A DNA stretch of 64,000 nt, from positions 868,001-932,000 of the forward strand of contig JASPKZ010008351.1 of the NCBI GenBank assembly GCA_030220185.1. The letters are read 5' to 3'. Made by a program: the position numbers and the translations under genes. This stretch comes from Diploptera punctata (taxonomy: Eukaryota > Arthropoda > Insecta > Blattodea > Blaberidae). The notes under the pieces were generated by a model. That model was given only the letters and a program-made list of their open reading frames with translations, did no database searches and was not told the origin of the DNA. Numbering within the stretch: the first letter of the stretch is position 1; the number at the start of each line of letters is the position of its first letter. Shown here piece by piece: positions 22,400 through 32,884 of the stretch.

Positions 22400-22765
22400 T
22401 GTTAACTAGAACAACTAAACTAAAAATATATAAAACCTTGATTAGACCTGTGGCAACATACTCTGCTGAAACATGGGTGTAAAATAAAGAAGATGAAAAT
22501 GCTTTACATTTATTCAAAAGAAAGATAATAAGACGAATATATGGACCAGTATTGGAAAACAATACATGGAGAATCAGATCAAATTCTGAAATTGATTATA
22601 TACTCAGAGGAGAGGATCTTGTAAGATACATCAAGTCATTGAGATTAAGATGGGTACGACACGTTGAAAGAGGATGGAAAGAGAAAGTACAGGATCAAGA
22701 TGAATGGAGGAAAATTGTGAAGGAGGCCAAAACTCATAACAGGTTCTAGTGCCAAATAGGAAGGA
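22400..22765 (+). mobile_element. LINE C-terminal fragment
   Basis: Encodes [18 protein letters not shown], a stop, then ALHLFKRKIIRRIYGP and RYIKSLRLRWVRHVERGW (62- to 65-residue open segment 22552-22749). This is the region after RT in RTE/jockey-like LINEs. It is a different family from L1 and L2. Confidence 0.7.
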
Positions 22766-22834
22766 ATGAATCAAGAGTTGCTGCAGAATGGTACTTACTT
22801 TTATAAAGAAGTACCAATACAAAATGGAAAACTG

Positions 22835-22935
22835 TACAACAGATGTCCAAGAACAGAGTACCAAAAGCCATTCTTCACTACTGCCCACATGGAAAGAAAT
22901 CTTTGGACTTCCTGAGGAAGAATTCAGTTGAAAAT
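22835..22935 (+). mobile_element. LINE family L2b short fragment
   Basis: The ~90-base segment encodes SKNRVPKAILHYCPHGKKSL, the same C-terminal block seen at 21361 and 48530. No tail is seen, so it is an internal fragment. Confidence 0.6.
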
Positions 22936-23136
22936 CCAGTCTTGAGATCTTATCATACCATCAGACTTTATACTTCTATGGAGACGATGATGAAAAATGG
23001 GTGCAGAATGGTTTTTATACAAATAAGGTAGGAATTAAATTAATATTAAGAAGCTAAAGCTATTACTATGATTGAAATAAGTAAATTAATGTACACAACT
23101 AAACTATTGTAATCAATGGTAAAGAGAAAATTTTTT
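22936..23136. other. Short unassigned gap
   Basis: No feature recognised. The last ~50 bases (GTAAAGAGAAAATTTTTT) are the T-rich tail of the minus-strand tRNA-like unit. Confidence 0.4.
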
Positions 23137-23209
23137 GCCTGAACCGGGAATCAAACCTCGAACCTTCACTTTCCGTGCTGATGCTCTGACCACTGAACTA
23201 ATTCAGGCT
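23137..23209 (-). repeat. tRNA-like sequence, minus strand
   Basis: The reverse complement starts AGCCTGAATTAGTTCAGTGG (acceptor and D-arm like) and has the B box GGTTTGATTCC and the 3' end GGTTCAGGCA, which pairs with the 5' end. A T-rich tail follows on the minus strand. It is the same family as 24404-24478, which lies in the opposite orientation. Confidence 0.7.
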
Positions 23210-23213
23210 ACAC

Positions 23214-23493
23214 CAGCCTCATGGGCTAGTGGTCAGCATTTCTGACTACTGTTCATGAAGTTCCGGGTTCGATTCCAGGTCAAACCATAGGAATTTTTCC
23301 TTAAAGGGAATCATTACTGTGATTTCCAATGGTCTGGAATTTAGGTTAACAACTCTTCTGGTGCTTCATTATCATTTATCACACATATATCTGCCTTCTA
23401 GACACCCAATTCAGAAGTGGGGAACAATTAAACCAATGCCAGGTGAGAACACCAGAAATGTCGAAATGACAACCTGGGGCTTTGAAAAAAAAA
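23214..23493 (+). mobile_element. tRNA-derived SINE, family D, copy 1
   Basis: The head CCTCATGGGCTAGTGGTCAG is A-box like, with B box GGGTTCGATTCC near 23266. The body ends at a 9-base A run (about 23487). The second copy is at 30333-30613 on the minus strand, with matching ends. It encodes no protein. Confidence 0.8.
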
Positions 23494-23544
23494 CACATTG
23501 CTATATGATTCATTGCATTGAATGTGGGACCAAGCGAGTAAGGC

Positions 23545-24372
23545 ATAGTTGGACCAACGGATCTGCGCCCCTGTAGCGCTGGCATCATTCTTCGAAAATT
23601 ACACGTCAGTTCTCACACCATTCCACCGCTCTCCCCTTCCACTACGTCAAATAGAAGCCACTGTAACTGACCGAGTAGGGATGTTGCCAAACATCCCCCG
23701 GTGTCAGGCTCTTGAATAATGTAGGGTTAATTATTACGTCTTCATATTTAATTTAAGTAAGTCTAATGACACTGATTGATTTCTACGATTAATGGATATT
23801 ATTATAATAGTGGATATTTGTTGGTTAAATGGAAATTACGTGAAGGGAATTTACATATGTTGTTTTAAAGATAAATGTTTCGTCATAAATATTTCTCCTT
23901 CACCTCATTGTCTTATTTGGTTAGATTTGGAACGTAATCTTGAAGTCCTAACAAAATTATAAAATTTTAGGTATGAATACACAATCATGTGCCCTCCTCC
24001 TTTCTCATCCGGGCTAGGGACTGGCTATGGCAAAGTTACTACATGCTACGATTTTATTTACATATTATATAACATACTGATACTCTACAGGAATTCTAAT
24101 TTATGCTTATGAATTAAGCTAATGATAATAATTTACAATTTACATACTATATAACATAACATACTGATACTGAGTTGACAACGCTGGACTGTGAGTGCAA
24201 ATAATATCCTGCAAAAAAGCTCAAAACTGTGAGTAATGGGAGGGGAGAAAGAGAGAGATAGAAAATAGAGACAGGCAAGAATGCAGGTAGGGAAATAATT
24301 TACCGAGGGAGAAACGGAATTAGTGTTTAGTTTGCATTTCTTACGGGGGCACAGATCCGTTGGTCCAACTAT
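23545..24372. mobile_element. Putative DNA transposon, 828 bp, ~27-bp terminal inverted repeats
   Basis: The left end ATAGTTGGACCAACGGATCT (23545 on) is matched in reverse complement at 24345-24372 with one or two mismatches. The sequence between has no recognisable transposase. Short TA flanks are possible but not decisive. The element is further bracketed by two tRNA-like sequences in opposite orientation (23137-23209 and 24404-24478), so the inverted symmetry may be wider than the element itself. Confidence 0.6.
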
Positions 24373-24403
24373 AAAGGGAGGATTTATGCTTGGATGGGAA
24401 TGT

Positions 24404-24478
24404 AGCCTAAATTAGCTCAGTGGTCAGAGCATCAGCACAGAAAGCTGAAGGTTTAGGGTTCAATTCCCGATTCAGGCA
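24404..24478 (+). repeat. tRNA-like sequence
   Basis: Starts AGCCTAAATTAGCTCAGTGG. The anticodon-like arm TCAGC/GCTGA has loop ACAGAAA, the B box is GGGTTCAATTCCC, and the 3' end GATTCAGGCA pairs with the start. The position before the anticodon is C, not the invariant T, so it is probably not functional. Confidence 0.7.
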
Positions 24479-24596
24479 AAAATGTTTCTCTTTACCATTG
24501 ATGCAAGTAAGAATTGTTAATATGTTACTTGATGTAAGTCTTTAAGTTTTCAGATCTTCTGCAACGCAATTAGAATTCTGGGCGTGATAGGGCTCT

Positions 24597-24783
24597 CTTT
24601 TTTCAGGTTTGAGTTTCTTTATACATTGTAAATCTATGACATGGAAACTATGAATTAACTTCTGAAGGAAGCCATAATGAGGATTTCTATATCTTTAAAA
24701 GACTATCGACTGCAGCCAAGTTTTAACCTGGAGACCTGGGAACCAGAGGTGAGCATGATAATCACTAGTCCACCAGGAACTGT
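24597..24783 (-). mobile_element. SINE-like fragment with tRNA head, minus strand
   Basis: The reverse complement starts TCCTGGTGGACTAGTGATTA and has a B-box-like GGTTAAAACTTGG. The head resembles that of SINE family A, but the body differs. An A-rich end (GAAAAAAG) lies at the left. No convincing target duplication was found. Confidence 0.55.
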
Positions 24784-24809
24784 TTTAAAAGAATGATCTC
24801 ACTGTCCCT

Positions 24810-25040
24810 CCATGGTATCTTTACCTTGTCGTGGTGGAGTGGCTTGCGTGCTTAAATGATCCCGAGAGCTATGCCAGCAGTAGCATTACTGTCGATAGGG
24901 TTACCCATGCCGGACTGGTTGAAGGTGATAAGCCAGACAAATAAAGTACCTTGATTGAAAGAGTGATGATCTTTCACCATAAAAATACAACTGTCAAGAA
25001 ATGCAGACGTGGGTTCCACTAGGGTAAAATTTTCCGCTAC
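24810..25040 (+). mobile_element. Possible LINE 5' end fragment
   Basis: The block TACCTTGTCGTGGTGGAGTG...GATCCCGAGAGCTATGCCAG resembles leader sequences I associate with RTE/CR1-like LINE 5' ends. It runs directly into an L1-family 3' end at about 25040. The two could be the ends of one element that lost its middle. The 5'-end identification is from general familiarity and should be treated as tentative. Confidence 0.35.
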
Positions 25041-25665
25041 ATAACAGTGAATTACATGGTCTTTATAGGAAGCCAGATATAATAAAAAAAAAGTAAAGTG
25101 ATCCCACAACAGGCCCGGAGGCCCTTGGGGTAGTAGGAGGTTAAGGCTCCCACTTTTTCTAGACAATCGGCATTTTGCGTCAGCCCTGCGTGACGGCCGT
25201 CTTTACCCCCAGAACAAGCGTCTGGTACTCATTTCCATTAGAGGCTGAGTCGACCCCAGGGTCATAGTGCCGCCAGAGGGTTTGGGTCAGTTTAAAAATC
25301 CTGACCCCAATGGGACTTGAACCCTCGACCCTCCGGCTTGTAGCTCAGTGCCTTAACCACTATGCTACGGCGTGCCCCCCAGATATAATAAGAACAGTTA
25401 ATTCTCATAGACTGTGATGGGCAGGACATGTGATTCAAATGGGGGAATGAAAGACATGCATGGAAGCTTCTTGTAGGAAAACCAGAGAGAAAACGCCCAG
25501 TTGGTAGATCAGGAATGAGGTGGGAGAATAACATTAACTATGATTTGAAGGAAGTAAATTATACAGTGAATGATTGGAAAACATTAGCTCAGGATAGAGG
25601 TGTATGGAGAGCTTATGTCTGCACGGCCATGAACCTATGGGTTCGATAGCACCAGTGAGTTAGTT
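25041..25665 (+). mobile_element. LINE family L1 3' end, interrupted by a SINE
   Basis: L1 3' sequence (GGTCTTTATAGGAAGCCAGA) breaks at 25085 and resumes at 25379 after a SINE. It continues through GATGGGCAGGACATGTG and the AATAACATTAACTATGATTT region to GGTTCGATAGCACCAGTGAG and a TTAG-type tail. It encodes the LINE C-terminus in several broken frames. Confidence 0.8.
25086..25378 (-). mobile_element. tRNA-derived SINE, family B, copy 1, inside LINE L1
   Basis: A 293-bp SINE on the minus strand. Its tRNA-like head is at the right (reverse complement GGCACGCCGTAGCATAGTGG, B box GGGTTCAAGTCCC) and its tail (T-rich on the plus strand reversed, AAAAAAAA at the left) at the left. The 13-base target duplication CCAGATATAATAA occurs at 25073-25085 and 25379-25391 within the LINE. 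Other copies are at 30658-30941 and 33863-34159, all on the minus strand. Confidence 0.92.
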
Positions 25666-25689
25666 AGTTATTTAGATCTCACTGTACGC

Positions 25690-25910
25690 CGTAGTAGGCA
25701 CTGGAGATTAAAGCTCCAATTTTTCTAGGAAATTGGCACTTGATGTCAGCTCTGTATCAGAACAAGCATCTGGTCTCATTTTCATTAGAGGCTGAGTTGA
25801 TCTCAGGGTTATAGTGTTGATAGAAAATTTGGATCAGTTTAAAAATTCTGATGCCAATGGGACTAGAACCCGCAATCTAGTAGCATATTGCCTTAATCGG
25901 CATTCCCCTG
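25690..25910 (-). mobile_element. SINE family B, old diverged copy
   Basis: Shares the family B order (TTAAAGCTCC, TTTTCTAG, GAGGCTGAGT, AGTTTAAAAATTCTGA, then the tRNA-like end) with many substitutions and a lost central block. No target duplication remains. It lies directly after the L1 tail. Confidence 0.75.
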
Positions 25911-26652
25911 ATACTTTTAAGTTAATGTTTTCTGTTCAATAGCATATATTGGATAATTACCTCCATCTTCCTCAGGTAAAATCGAATATCGTTTTGGGAA
26001 AAGTTTAGATTTACCCAGACCAAGAATTTTTTAAGTTCTACAGGATCATAGTGTGCCATGCACAACCACTTAAAAAAACATCCATTTGATGGTGGACATA
26101 TGTGTGAAATCACTATGACCAAACCTTCACAATAAATTCCCAAACATGTTTATAAGAAATGGTTGTACACCAACTTCCCACTTCCTAACCTAACAAAATA
26201 AATAACATGCATATTATTTAATAAACTATAAACTAAGCTGATGTACACTAACTTGTCCCATCAGAACCTAACAAAATGAAGCGAGTGAACATCCATTTCG
26301 TAGAATATATATTTGAATGTTGGTGATTCTGATTTCATAGATATCTCCATCATCTAGCAGAATTTTCTTTAAGCATTCACGCATGTGTATGATTCTGTAG
26401 AACTTCAAAAAAAATCATAACGGTAGGCAATGAAAACCTTGTAACTTCATCAGTCGTTTAAAACCACATAACTTCAGTAACCAGCACAGAAACATGTGAT
26501 TCATAACCTGTTGAGAACACGGACTTCAAATTTATTATAATAACTTGTATTCTGTAGTAAAATATGTGGGAACTATTATTGCCTATCAATTTTAATAATT
26601 ATTTAAGACAGTTATTTGTTTCTCGTGTAAAATTTACCAAAATGGAGTTACG
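25911..26652. other. No recognised gene
   Basis: AT-rich and without recognisable coding or repeats. Confidence 0.45.
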
Positions 26653-26664
26653 AGGTTTTCATTT

Positions 26665-26872
26665 ATTGAAGACTACGCCAATTTTGGAATATATTAAACA
26701 GTACCAACTAAATTGGAAACACCATCTTGAAAGAATAAGTTCAAATCGCATCCCCAAAGCTGTTTATAATTATATACCGTGAGGACAAAGATCTCTGGGC
26801 CGTCTATGAAACGCTGGAGGGAAAACTTTCTATAGGATCATAATAGGCTTTGGCCTAATACTTGGAAGAAGA
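26665..26872 (+). mobile_element. LINE family L2a 3' end with target duplication
   Basis: Encodes the C-terminus (YQLNWKHHLERISSNRIPKA) with a stop at the former Arg codon, then the end CTAATACTTGGAAGAAGAAG. Flanks AGGTTTTCATTT (26653-26664) and AGGTTTTAATTT (26873-26884) differ at one base and mark the insertion. Confidence 0.85.
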
Positions 26873-26889
26873 AGGTTTTAATTTCCCAC

Positions 26890-27026
26890 TATCAATAAGA
26901 GATAAATGCGACAATTTGCATATGTAGATAATATTGTTGTGGTATTCTAGAAATATCATGTATGGTTGCAAAAAATTTGAAATAGTATGAAATGTTAGTA
27001 GAGGCAGAAAAAGTATATAGAGCAAC
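26890..27026 (+). pseudogene. Possible degenerate RT palm fragment
   Basis: The sequence around 26912 translates as RQFAYVDNIVVV, which resembles the RT motif C region (YADD changed to YVDN). Stops follow closely. It forms the target of the L2a fragment at 27040. Confidence 0.35.
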
Positions 27027-27039
27027 AGTATTACATGTA

Positions 27040-27218
27040 AAACTAAATTGGAAACACCATCTTGAAAGAATGAGTTCAAATCGGATCCCCAAATCTGTTT
27101 ATAATTATATACCAAGAGGACGAAGATCACTGGGCCATCCTATGAAACGCTGGAGGGAAAATTTTCTATAGGATCATAACAGGCCTTGGCCTAATACTTG
27201 GAAGGAAGAAGAAGAAGA
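27040..27218 (+). mobile_element. LINE family L2a 3' stub with perfect 13-bp target duplication
   Basis: Only 179 bases of the LINE 3' end, with a (GAA)n tail. The flanking AGTATTACATGTA occurs at 27027-27039 and 27219-27231. It shows that very short 5' truncations of this family are common. Confidence 0.92.
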
Positions 27219-27231
27219 AGTATTACATGTA

Positions 27232-28454
27232 GTATAGAAAATCACAGGTAGAGATATTCTAAAGTTGAGCATCATTTTGTGTTTCAGATTCAATGTATAG
27301 AATATACACATCTGATATGTTGGGTGTTTTGCTTATTCCAACAATGTCCAAGGAAAACATAGACAAGAAAATTTTAAACAGCATGAGAAAAAAAAAACAA
27401 AAAAATAGCAACAGAAGTGAAATGAAAAAGTAGCAAAGAAGCCAAATTCAGATGTTGATAGGACATGGAAAGCCAGGAAAAAATACAGATCTCTACAAAT
27501 TCTATAAATAAATTAACCATTTATTGGTTAATGTTTGGTAATGGTAGTTTGTGCTCTGGTTGGTTTTTAACCATATCAAAACCATCGGAATAATTTAAAT
27601 ATTATGTCACTTACTTTCATGTATTGTATGTTCATTTTGTGTCCATTTTTGTATTTATGTCTTGTTCATTTTAATATTTTCTTGCAATATTACAGAATAA
27701 CATTTTTATCTTAATTTGTTTTCAGATGTTAATTATAGTAAATTTATTTTAACTGTTGTGAAATGTTACTTGTATTTTAATGTTTATTGAGTGTATATGC
27801 TTTATTAATGTTTTTGTCTGATTCATGTGGGTACATTGTTATTGAATTGTATACCACTATTGTTTGATGTGTTATGAGGGTTTGCTTTATTTCATTAACA
27901 GAAATTGCAGAGGGTAAGATTACCTTTTGCCTCAATTATTTTTCTCAAGTGTGTTACAGATTCATCAAATTAAAATGAGAATGCAACATGTGGAAAAAAT
28001 TTTAAGGAAGAATAATTTTAAAAAAAGACATATTGAGCAAGACTAAAAAATAACAACTTGCTTTCTGATTGAAATCCATGGGAAGTTTTAAAGAAAAATA
28101 AAATAAATGAAATGAGATACTTAGCAAGATTCCAAAAATACCAATTTACTTACAGCAGCATAAGACAAAGCACGTGTCATTTTCACAGCTGATTAATTGT
28201 AGCTGTTTCTTAATAGCAGTTACTTAATACTTTTTTTACAGCATAATAATGTTATTTTTAGCATATAACAGTTATATCTAATGAGTTATATTTTCATATA
28301 ATTTTAATTTTCAGGTGATGAAATTATTGTAAATCTAATATTAAAAGTATATCATCTTTAATAACATGTGAATTTTATTTTCAGGGTGAAATAATTATTA
28401 TTTATGAATAATAGTTATAATAGTTTTTTTTTATTTTAAATTTTTACTTTTTAG
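27232..28454. other. AT-rich sequence, no recognised gene
   Basis: About 1.2 kb of very AT-rich sequence with long A and T runs. No ORF or repeat family identified. Confidence 0.5.
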
Positions 28455-28560
28455 GGTATGAAATGTTGGTTGGTATCTAATGTCGAGCATTTGATAATGA
28501 ACTCATTCACTTTCTTGCACTCCAATATTTAGCAGAAAGGCTGGTGTCTTCTACAAAAGC
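28455..28560 (-). mobile_element. 3' stub of the I-like retrotransposon
   Basis: The reverse complement matches 3415-3518: AGCCTTTCTGCTAAATATTG, CTCGACATTAGATACC and the CAAC-type tail. It begins near the last codons of the zinc-knuckle ORF. Confidence 0.85.
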
Positions 28561-28944
28561 ATAATAATAATATAATTAATATGTTACAATATAATATGTG
28601 CATCATTTTATTTTCAACACGAAGTAATAATATAATGTTCGTAAGAGATAATCAATTTTTAGAATTTTTTTTCAGAGAATGAAATTTTAATACTGTAAAT
28701 ATATTGTTAATAACTAAAATGTATTTCTTGCAGCGTAACATTTTAATTTTCAGAATTTTTTTAAATTTTAAGCAAAATGTATTTTAATGATTTGTAAATA
28801 ATGGTAAGAAAAATGTTGAGTTTAATAGAAAAGCTGATATTTCAGTATTAGGGTATGATATTTTAAAACTGTACTAAAAAAATATGAATTTTGTTTCAGA
28901 AAAATATAATTATCACAATTTATAAATATGATCACCATGTTCCC
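28561..28944. other. AT-rich sequence, no gene
   Basis: Nothing recognised. Confidence 0.4.
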
Positions 28945-29170
28945 TACACAAAATTAGGCCATTGTTGAGCTGTTTTGTTCATAGTTGGAGAGAATCCAGA
29001 AGATGTCATCCATTGTTTGTGTGGATGGTATTGGAGCATCCTAACAGCTGACATTCGAGATACATGTCGAGATTATTTTTCTCTGTATGTAGAGATTTCT
29101 CCTCCAATGGTGCCATATTGAGTACTAGCAACACCTCGTCATTTCTCTTACGGCAAAGAAGAGTATGTCA
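28945..29170 (-). mobile_element. LINE 3' end, same subfamily as 8785
   Basis: Shares the end ATTAGGCCATTGTTGAGCTG and the TCCAGAAGATGTC...GTGTGGATG block with 8790-8870, at moderate identity. Only the 3' part is present. Confidence 0.6.
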
Positions 29171-29179
29171 TGCAGTTTA

Positions 29180-29845
29180 TAAATAATGGTAAGAAATATT
29201 CAATTATATTTGAGTTGTGTGTTTCAACTCACCTCATATTTGTTGATTTTATGCAGACTGGTTTCGTTGCTAATGTGCAACATTCTCAATGCTTCACAAC
29301 TGTTGTCTTGTGGTTATCCTTCCTCTAAATTGATTTCTGCACCCTCTTTTGGCTGGCCGATGAATTTCCAAATCAAATTTTTTTCACTTTCTCCGGGAAT
29401 TTCAAAATTCATGGTTTTCTTTTGATTCTTGTGGATGCAAATTTTCTCCCAAATTGTGAGTTCCTTAGATTTTTCTAACTGTTTAACTAATTTTACCTTA
29501 GTTTCAATTCTGTCTTTTTCTAGAAAAATCTAAGGAACTCACAATTTGGGAGAAATTTACATATGCAAGAATCAAAAGAAAACCATGAATTTCAAAATTC
29601 CTGGAGAAAGTGAAAAAAATTTGATTTGGAAGTTCATCGGTCAGCCAACAGAGGGTGCAGAAATCAATTTACAGGAGGGACAACTGCAAGACAGTTGTGA
29701 AATGTTGAGAATGTCGCACAGTTGGCGACGAAACCAGGTCTGCATTAAAAATCAAGAAATATGAGGTGAGTCAAAACACACAACTCAAATATAAATAAAA
29801 TAAACCTCATAGTGTTATTTCCTACGTATATTAAAAAAATAATCA
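29180..29845. mobile_element. Penelope-like element, inverted pair (palindrome)
   Basis: The minus-strand arm (about 29200-29520) and plus-strand arm (29523-29845) are reverse complements over about 300 bases. They meet at TTTTTCTAGAAAAATC near 29523. Both encode the segment after the GIY-YIG core (ELTIWEKI-like, then FIGQPTEGAEINLQ). The right edge is the terminal CCTCATAGTGTTATTTCCTA seen at other Penelope ends. Penelope elements commonly carry duplicated or inverted terminal segments, which this arrangement fits. Confidence 0.85.
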
Positions 29846-29859
29846 GTTGGTAATTATTT

Positions 29860-30170
29860 TAAATGTCCCGCACCATAGCCAAGTGCACTGGTTCGGGTCT
29901 CCATGGCGAAAGAAATTTTCTCATGGGACTCAGTGCCTACTCAACATCATGAGGAATTTGGGTAGATACAATAAGTAGCGGCTCCAGGTTGCTGGGGAAC
30001 CGACATGCTGAACACATGTCACTCCTACCTCTGTGATCAAGACATGTGGATGTGAGGCCAGCAGCCAGGTGGTAGGCCAAGGACCTTCTATGCCTGTCAC
30101 ATTGTGGAGACTAATTTTAAAAAGTGATTCTATGCCACATTTCCACCTACATGAATTCAAATAAATAAAT
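29860..30170. other. Moderately GC-rich segment, unassigned repeat?
   Basis: Contains GCACTGGTTCGGGTCTCCAT and CAGCAGCCAGGTGGTAGGCC. Composition differs from its neighbours, suggesting an inserted repeat, but no second copy was found in the window. Confidence 0.35.
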
Positions 30171-30332
30171 GGAAAAACATAAATTGTACTTGCAGTTTGT
30201 GAATAATTACCCGAGGAAAATACATGTTGATTTTTCACCAAAAAAATGTGAAAAATGCTTTAAAATTCAATGAGAAGTTGACATTTAACATAAAATCACC
30301 ATATTTACAATGGAATGTATATATATTTTTTA

Positions 30333-30613
30333 TTCAATGCCCCAGGTTATCATTTTGACATTTCTAGTGTTCTCTCCTGGCATTGGCTTAATTGTAACCC
30401 ACTTCTGAAGTTGAGGTGCCTAGAAGGCAGAGTTACATTACCCCCATGATATGATGGATTATAAATGATAATGAAGCGCCAAGAGAGTTCTTAACCTAAA
30501 TTCCAGACCATGGGTCAGCCACAGCCCTTTAAGGAAAAATTTCCATGGTTTGACCAGGAATCAAACCCAGGGCCTATGAACAGTAGTCAGAAATGCTGAC
30601 ACCACGAGGCTGG
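30333..30613 (-). mobile_element. SINE family D, copy 2
   Basis: Reverse complement of the 23214 SINE with about one difference per eight to ten bases. The head has B box GGGTTTGATTCC. Flanks share CAATGGAA, a possible eroded target duplication. Confidence 0.8.
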
Positions 30614-30657
30614 TCTTCAATGGAAAATATGCATTAGTCACTGTTCAAACAGAATAA

Positions 30658-30941
30658 AAAAAAAGTAAAGTGATCCCACAACAGGCCCGGAGGCCTTTGG
30701 GGTAGTAGGAGGTTAACGCTCCCACTTTTTCTAGACAATCGACCCTTTGTCAGCCCTGCGTGACGGCCGCCTTTACCCCCAGAACAAGCATCTGGTACTC
30801 ATTTCCATTAGAGGCTGAGTCGACCCCAGGGCCATAGTGCCACCAGAGGGTTTGGGTCAGTTTAAAAATCCTGACCCCAACGGGACTTCAACCCTCCGGC
30901 TTATAGCTCAGTGCCTTAACCACTACACTACGGCATGCCCC
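30658..30941 (-). mobile_element. SINE family B, copy 2, perfect 15-bp target duplication
   Basis: The target duplication GTTCAAACAGAATAA is at 30643-30657 and 30942-30956. Its body is close to copies 1 and 3, with a short deletion in the B-box region (ACTTCAACCCTCC). Confidence 0.93.
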
Positions 30942-31019
30942 GTTCAAACAGAATAACCAACTTATTGTTATGGTGCAGTACATTATCCAATAAACTGTCA
31001 ACTATTATGATTTTGTAGA

Positions 31020-31425
31020 CATTTTCTGGACTATTAGCCGTGATTGTGGGGGTTAAAATTCCCTCACATTTCACCAGAGACTGTATCCAGGGTTGGCTAT
31101 TTCATCGACTGATTATTTCGCTTATGTATACTGTTTCCTGTGATGCTTTGTCATAAATTGTATCTGACTTCTGATTGGTCAGCGATAGGAACTTCCACTG
31201 CAGCAATGCGGTTCCCGTCTCATGGTCTAGGAGAGTCCTGCAGTGACTATTTAACTCATGCCCCAAATGGGAGTCAATGACCAATCACGTTTCAATGATT
31301 TCTGTTTTACAACCAATCAGAGTCGTGTTTCACGAAATATTTATCAGTGTTAAATTTACCATATTGAAGAAAACTCCTCCTTTTTAATATTCTGAACAGG
31401 TCTGACCATTATTTTGCAGTGACTG
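31020..31425 (+). repeat. Dispersed repeat, probably a Penelope-type terminal segment
   Basis: Two parts recur elsewhere: the first (TAAAATTCCCTCACATTTCACCAGAGA) at about 54800, upstream of a GIY-YIG remnant, and the second (GACTATTTAACTCATG...TTAATATTCTGAACAGGT) at 48190-48340. Penelope linkage is inferred from those neighbours. Confidence 0.6.
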
Positions 31426-32215
31426 AGCCTGTAAAGAAATACAGCTACCAGATTGTATATATAGTGCATAGATGTCAACACATAGCGCTTGCAGGAGTTA
31501 ATATAAAAACATTTGGAGCAATTTATTATACCACCAAAAAAAGAAACCACTGTTTGCACTTTCTTAAATGTATTTTTTCCCAGGTGATAATCCAGAAAAA
31601 TATAATTGTCATATTTACATCATACGACATCAGAAATGAATTAATATACAGTTTGATGTGTTTCATTTTTTCTCCACTAGAGAGCATTCTTACAATATTG
31701 CGTTCCTTTGGCAATAAATAGTATGATCTGGTTGCAGTAATAAACAAAAGAAGCAGATGAAGCGTACCTATCGTTTCTCATTTGTTTTCAAACATTGCCG
31801 TTTACATTAAATATATAAATATTTTAAAATAACTATAGTTAAATAATGATTTGTGAGTAAACAGCTTAATTTTATTCGTTAAATAGTCAAATGCCACTCT
31901 TGATTTCCAAATTCTCTAGATAAATTCACTCCTCACTTTGTGAGTCATGAATTTATCGATAATTTGGAAATCACTTGTGGCATTACTTATGATAAATAAG
32001 CACACACTCAACGAAATAGCCAATCTCAAGTATAGCTTAGGTTAATAGCACAAAACATTCCACCTACAACCTACAACATTAATATTTCACAATTTTTTTT
32101 TTTAAACTAGCAAATACCCGGCAGGCACTGCTACACCCAAATGAATTAGATATGTGTTTTTATTTTAGTTGAATAAGTTAAAGAAAATTATGGGTTAATT
32201 AAATTGTATGGTATA
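31426..32215. other. No gene; includes a hairpin at 31889-31985
   Basis: The hairpin arms begin AATGCCACTCTTGATTTCCA and end GGAAATCACTTGTGGCATT, with about 35 bases paired and several mismatches. Near 32105 is a CTAGCAAATACCCGGCAGGC block of a kind often seen in insect repeats; it was not assigned to a family. Confidence 0.5.
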
Positions 32216-32224
32216 CATTGTGAC

Positions 32225-32430
32225 GACCCTACCAACTTGCATGGCATTTATAGATCTTGAAAAGGCATTTGACGAAGTTAACAGAAATAAATTGTGGAAT
32301 ATAATGTAATTGAAAGGCGTACCTCAGCACCTAATAACTGCAATAAAAAGTCTGTATGTAGAAAATGAAATAACCATAAAAACTAGAGTAAAACATAAAA
32401 AGAATATAATAGCAACAATAAATAGAGATG
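32225..32430 (+). pseudogene. LINE reverse transcriptase fragment
   Basis: Translates as WHLFIDLEKAFDEVNRNKLW, RT motif A (the conserved FxDxxKAFD block), followed by a stop and KGVPQHLITAIKSLY. A short internal fragment of an RTE-like LINE with no ends visible. Confidence 0.7.
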
Positions 32431-32884
32431 TAAGACGAACCAAATATGGCAGTTGATAGAGTCAATTGCTAATTTTGGATTTCAAGTAAACCCTCACTTG
32501 TAATATTCCAATTTTGCTAATTTTTGTACAATATCTACCTCACTTTATTTTAATAGCATATATTGAGTATCATTGTGAAACATAAAAAATTGCAACCACT
32601 AGAGGGATTTTTAAATTTTCATTACAGGTGAGCTCCTACACCTAATAGATAGCAACTAAACATTCTCCGTACCCAGGGGGTGCTGACGCATGTGGAAGTA
32701 CTTGATGCCAGACCTACTTCCTTCTGCTAATCACTTGGAATGCTGCGGTCGCAGGTAATTTCGTCTGCTTTAAGTGTAGCCAACAGACTTAGGGTTGCAT
32801 GCAAATACATAAGTCTCTCCTCAAATTACTTCCAATCACTGGTGAACTGACTCACCGTGAGCAAGTGCAAAGATCGAATTAGCT

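Noticed and set aside
30960..31250. Host exon around TGATTGGTCAGCGATAGGAA
   Set aside because: No extended frame, and its neighbours recur as dispersed repeat at 48190 and 54800.
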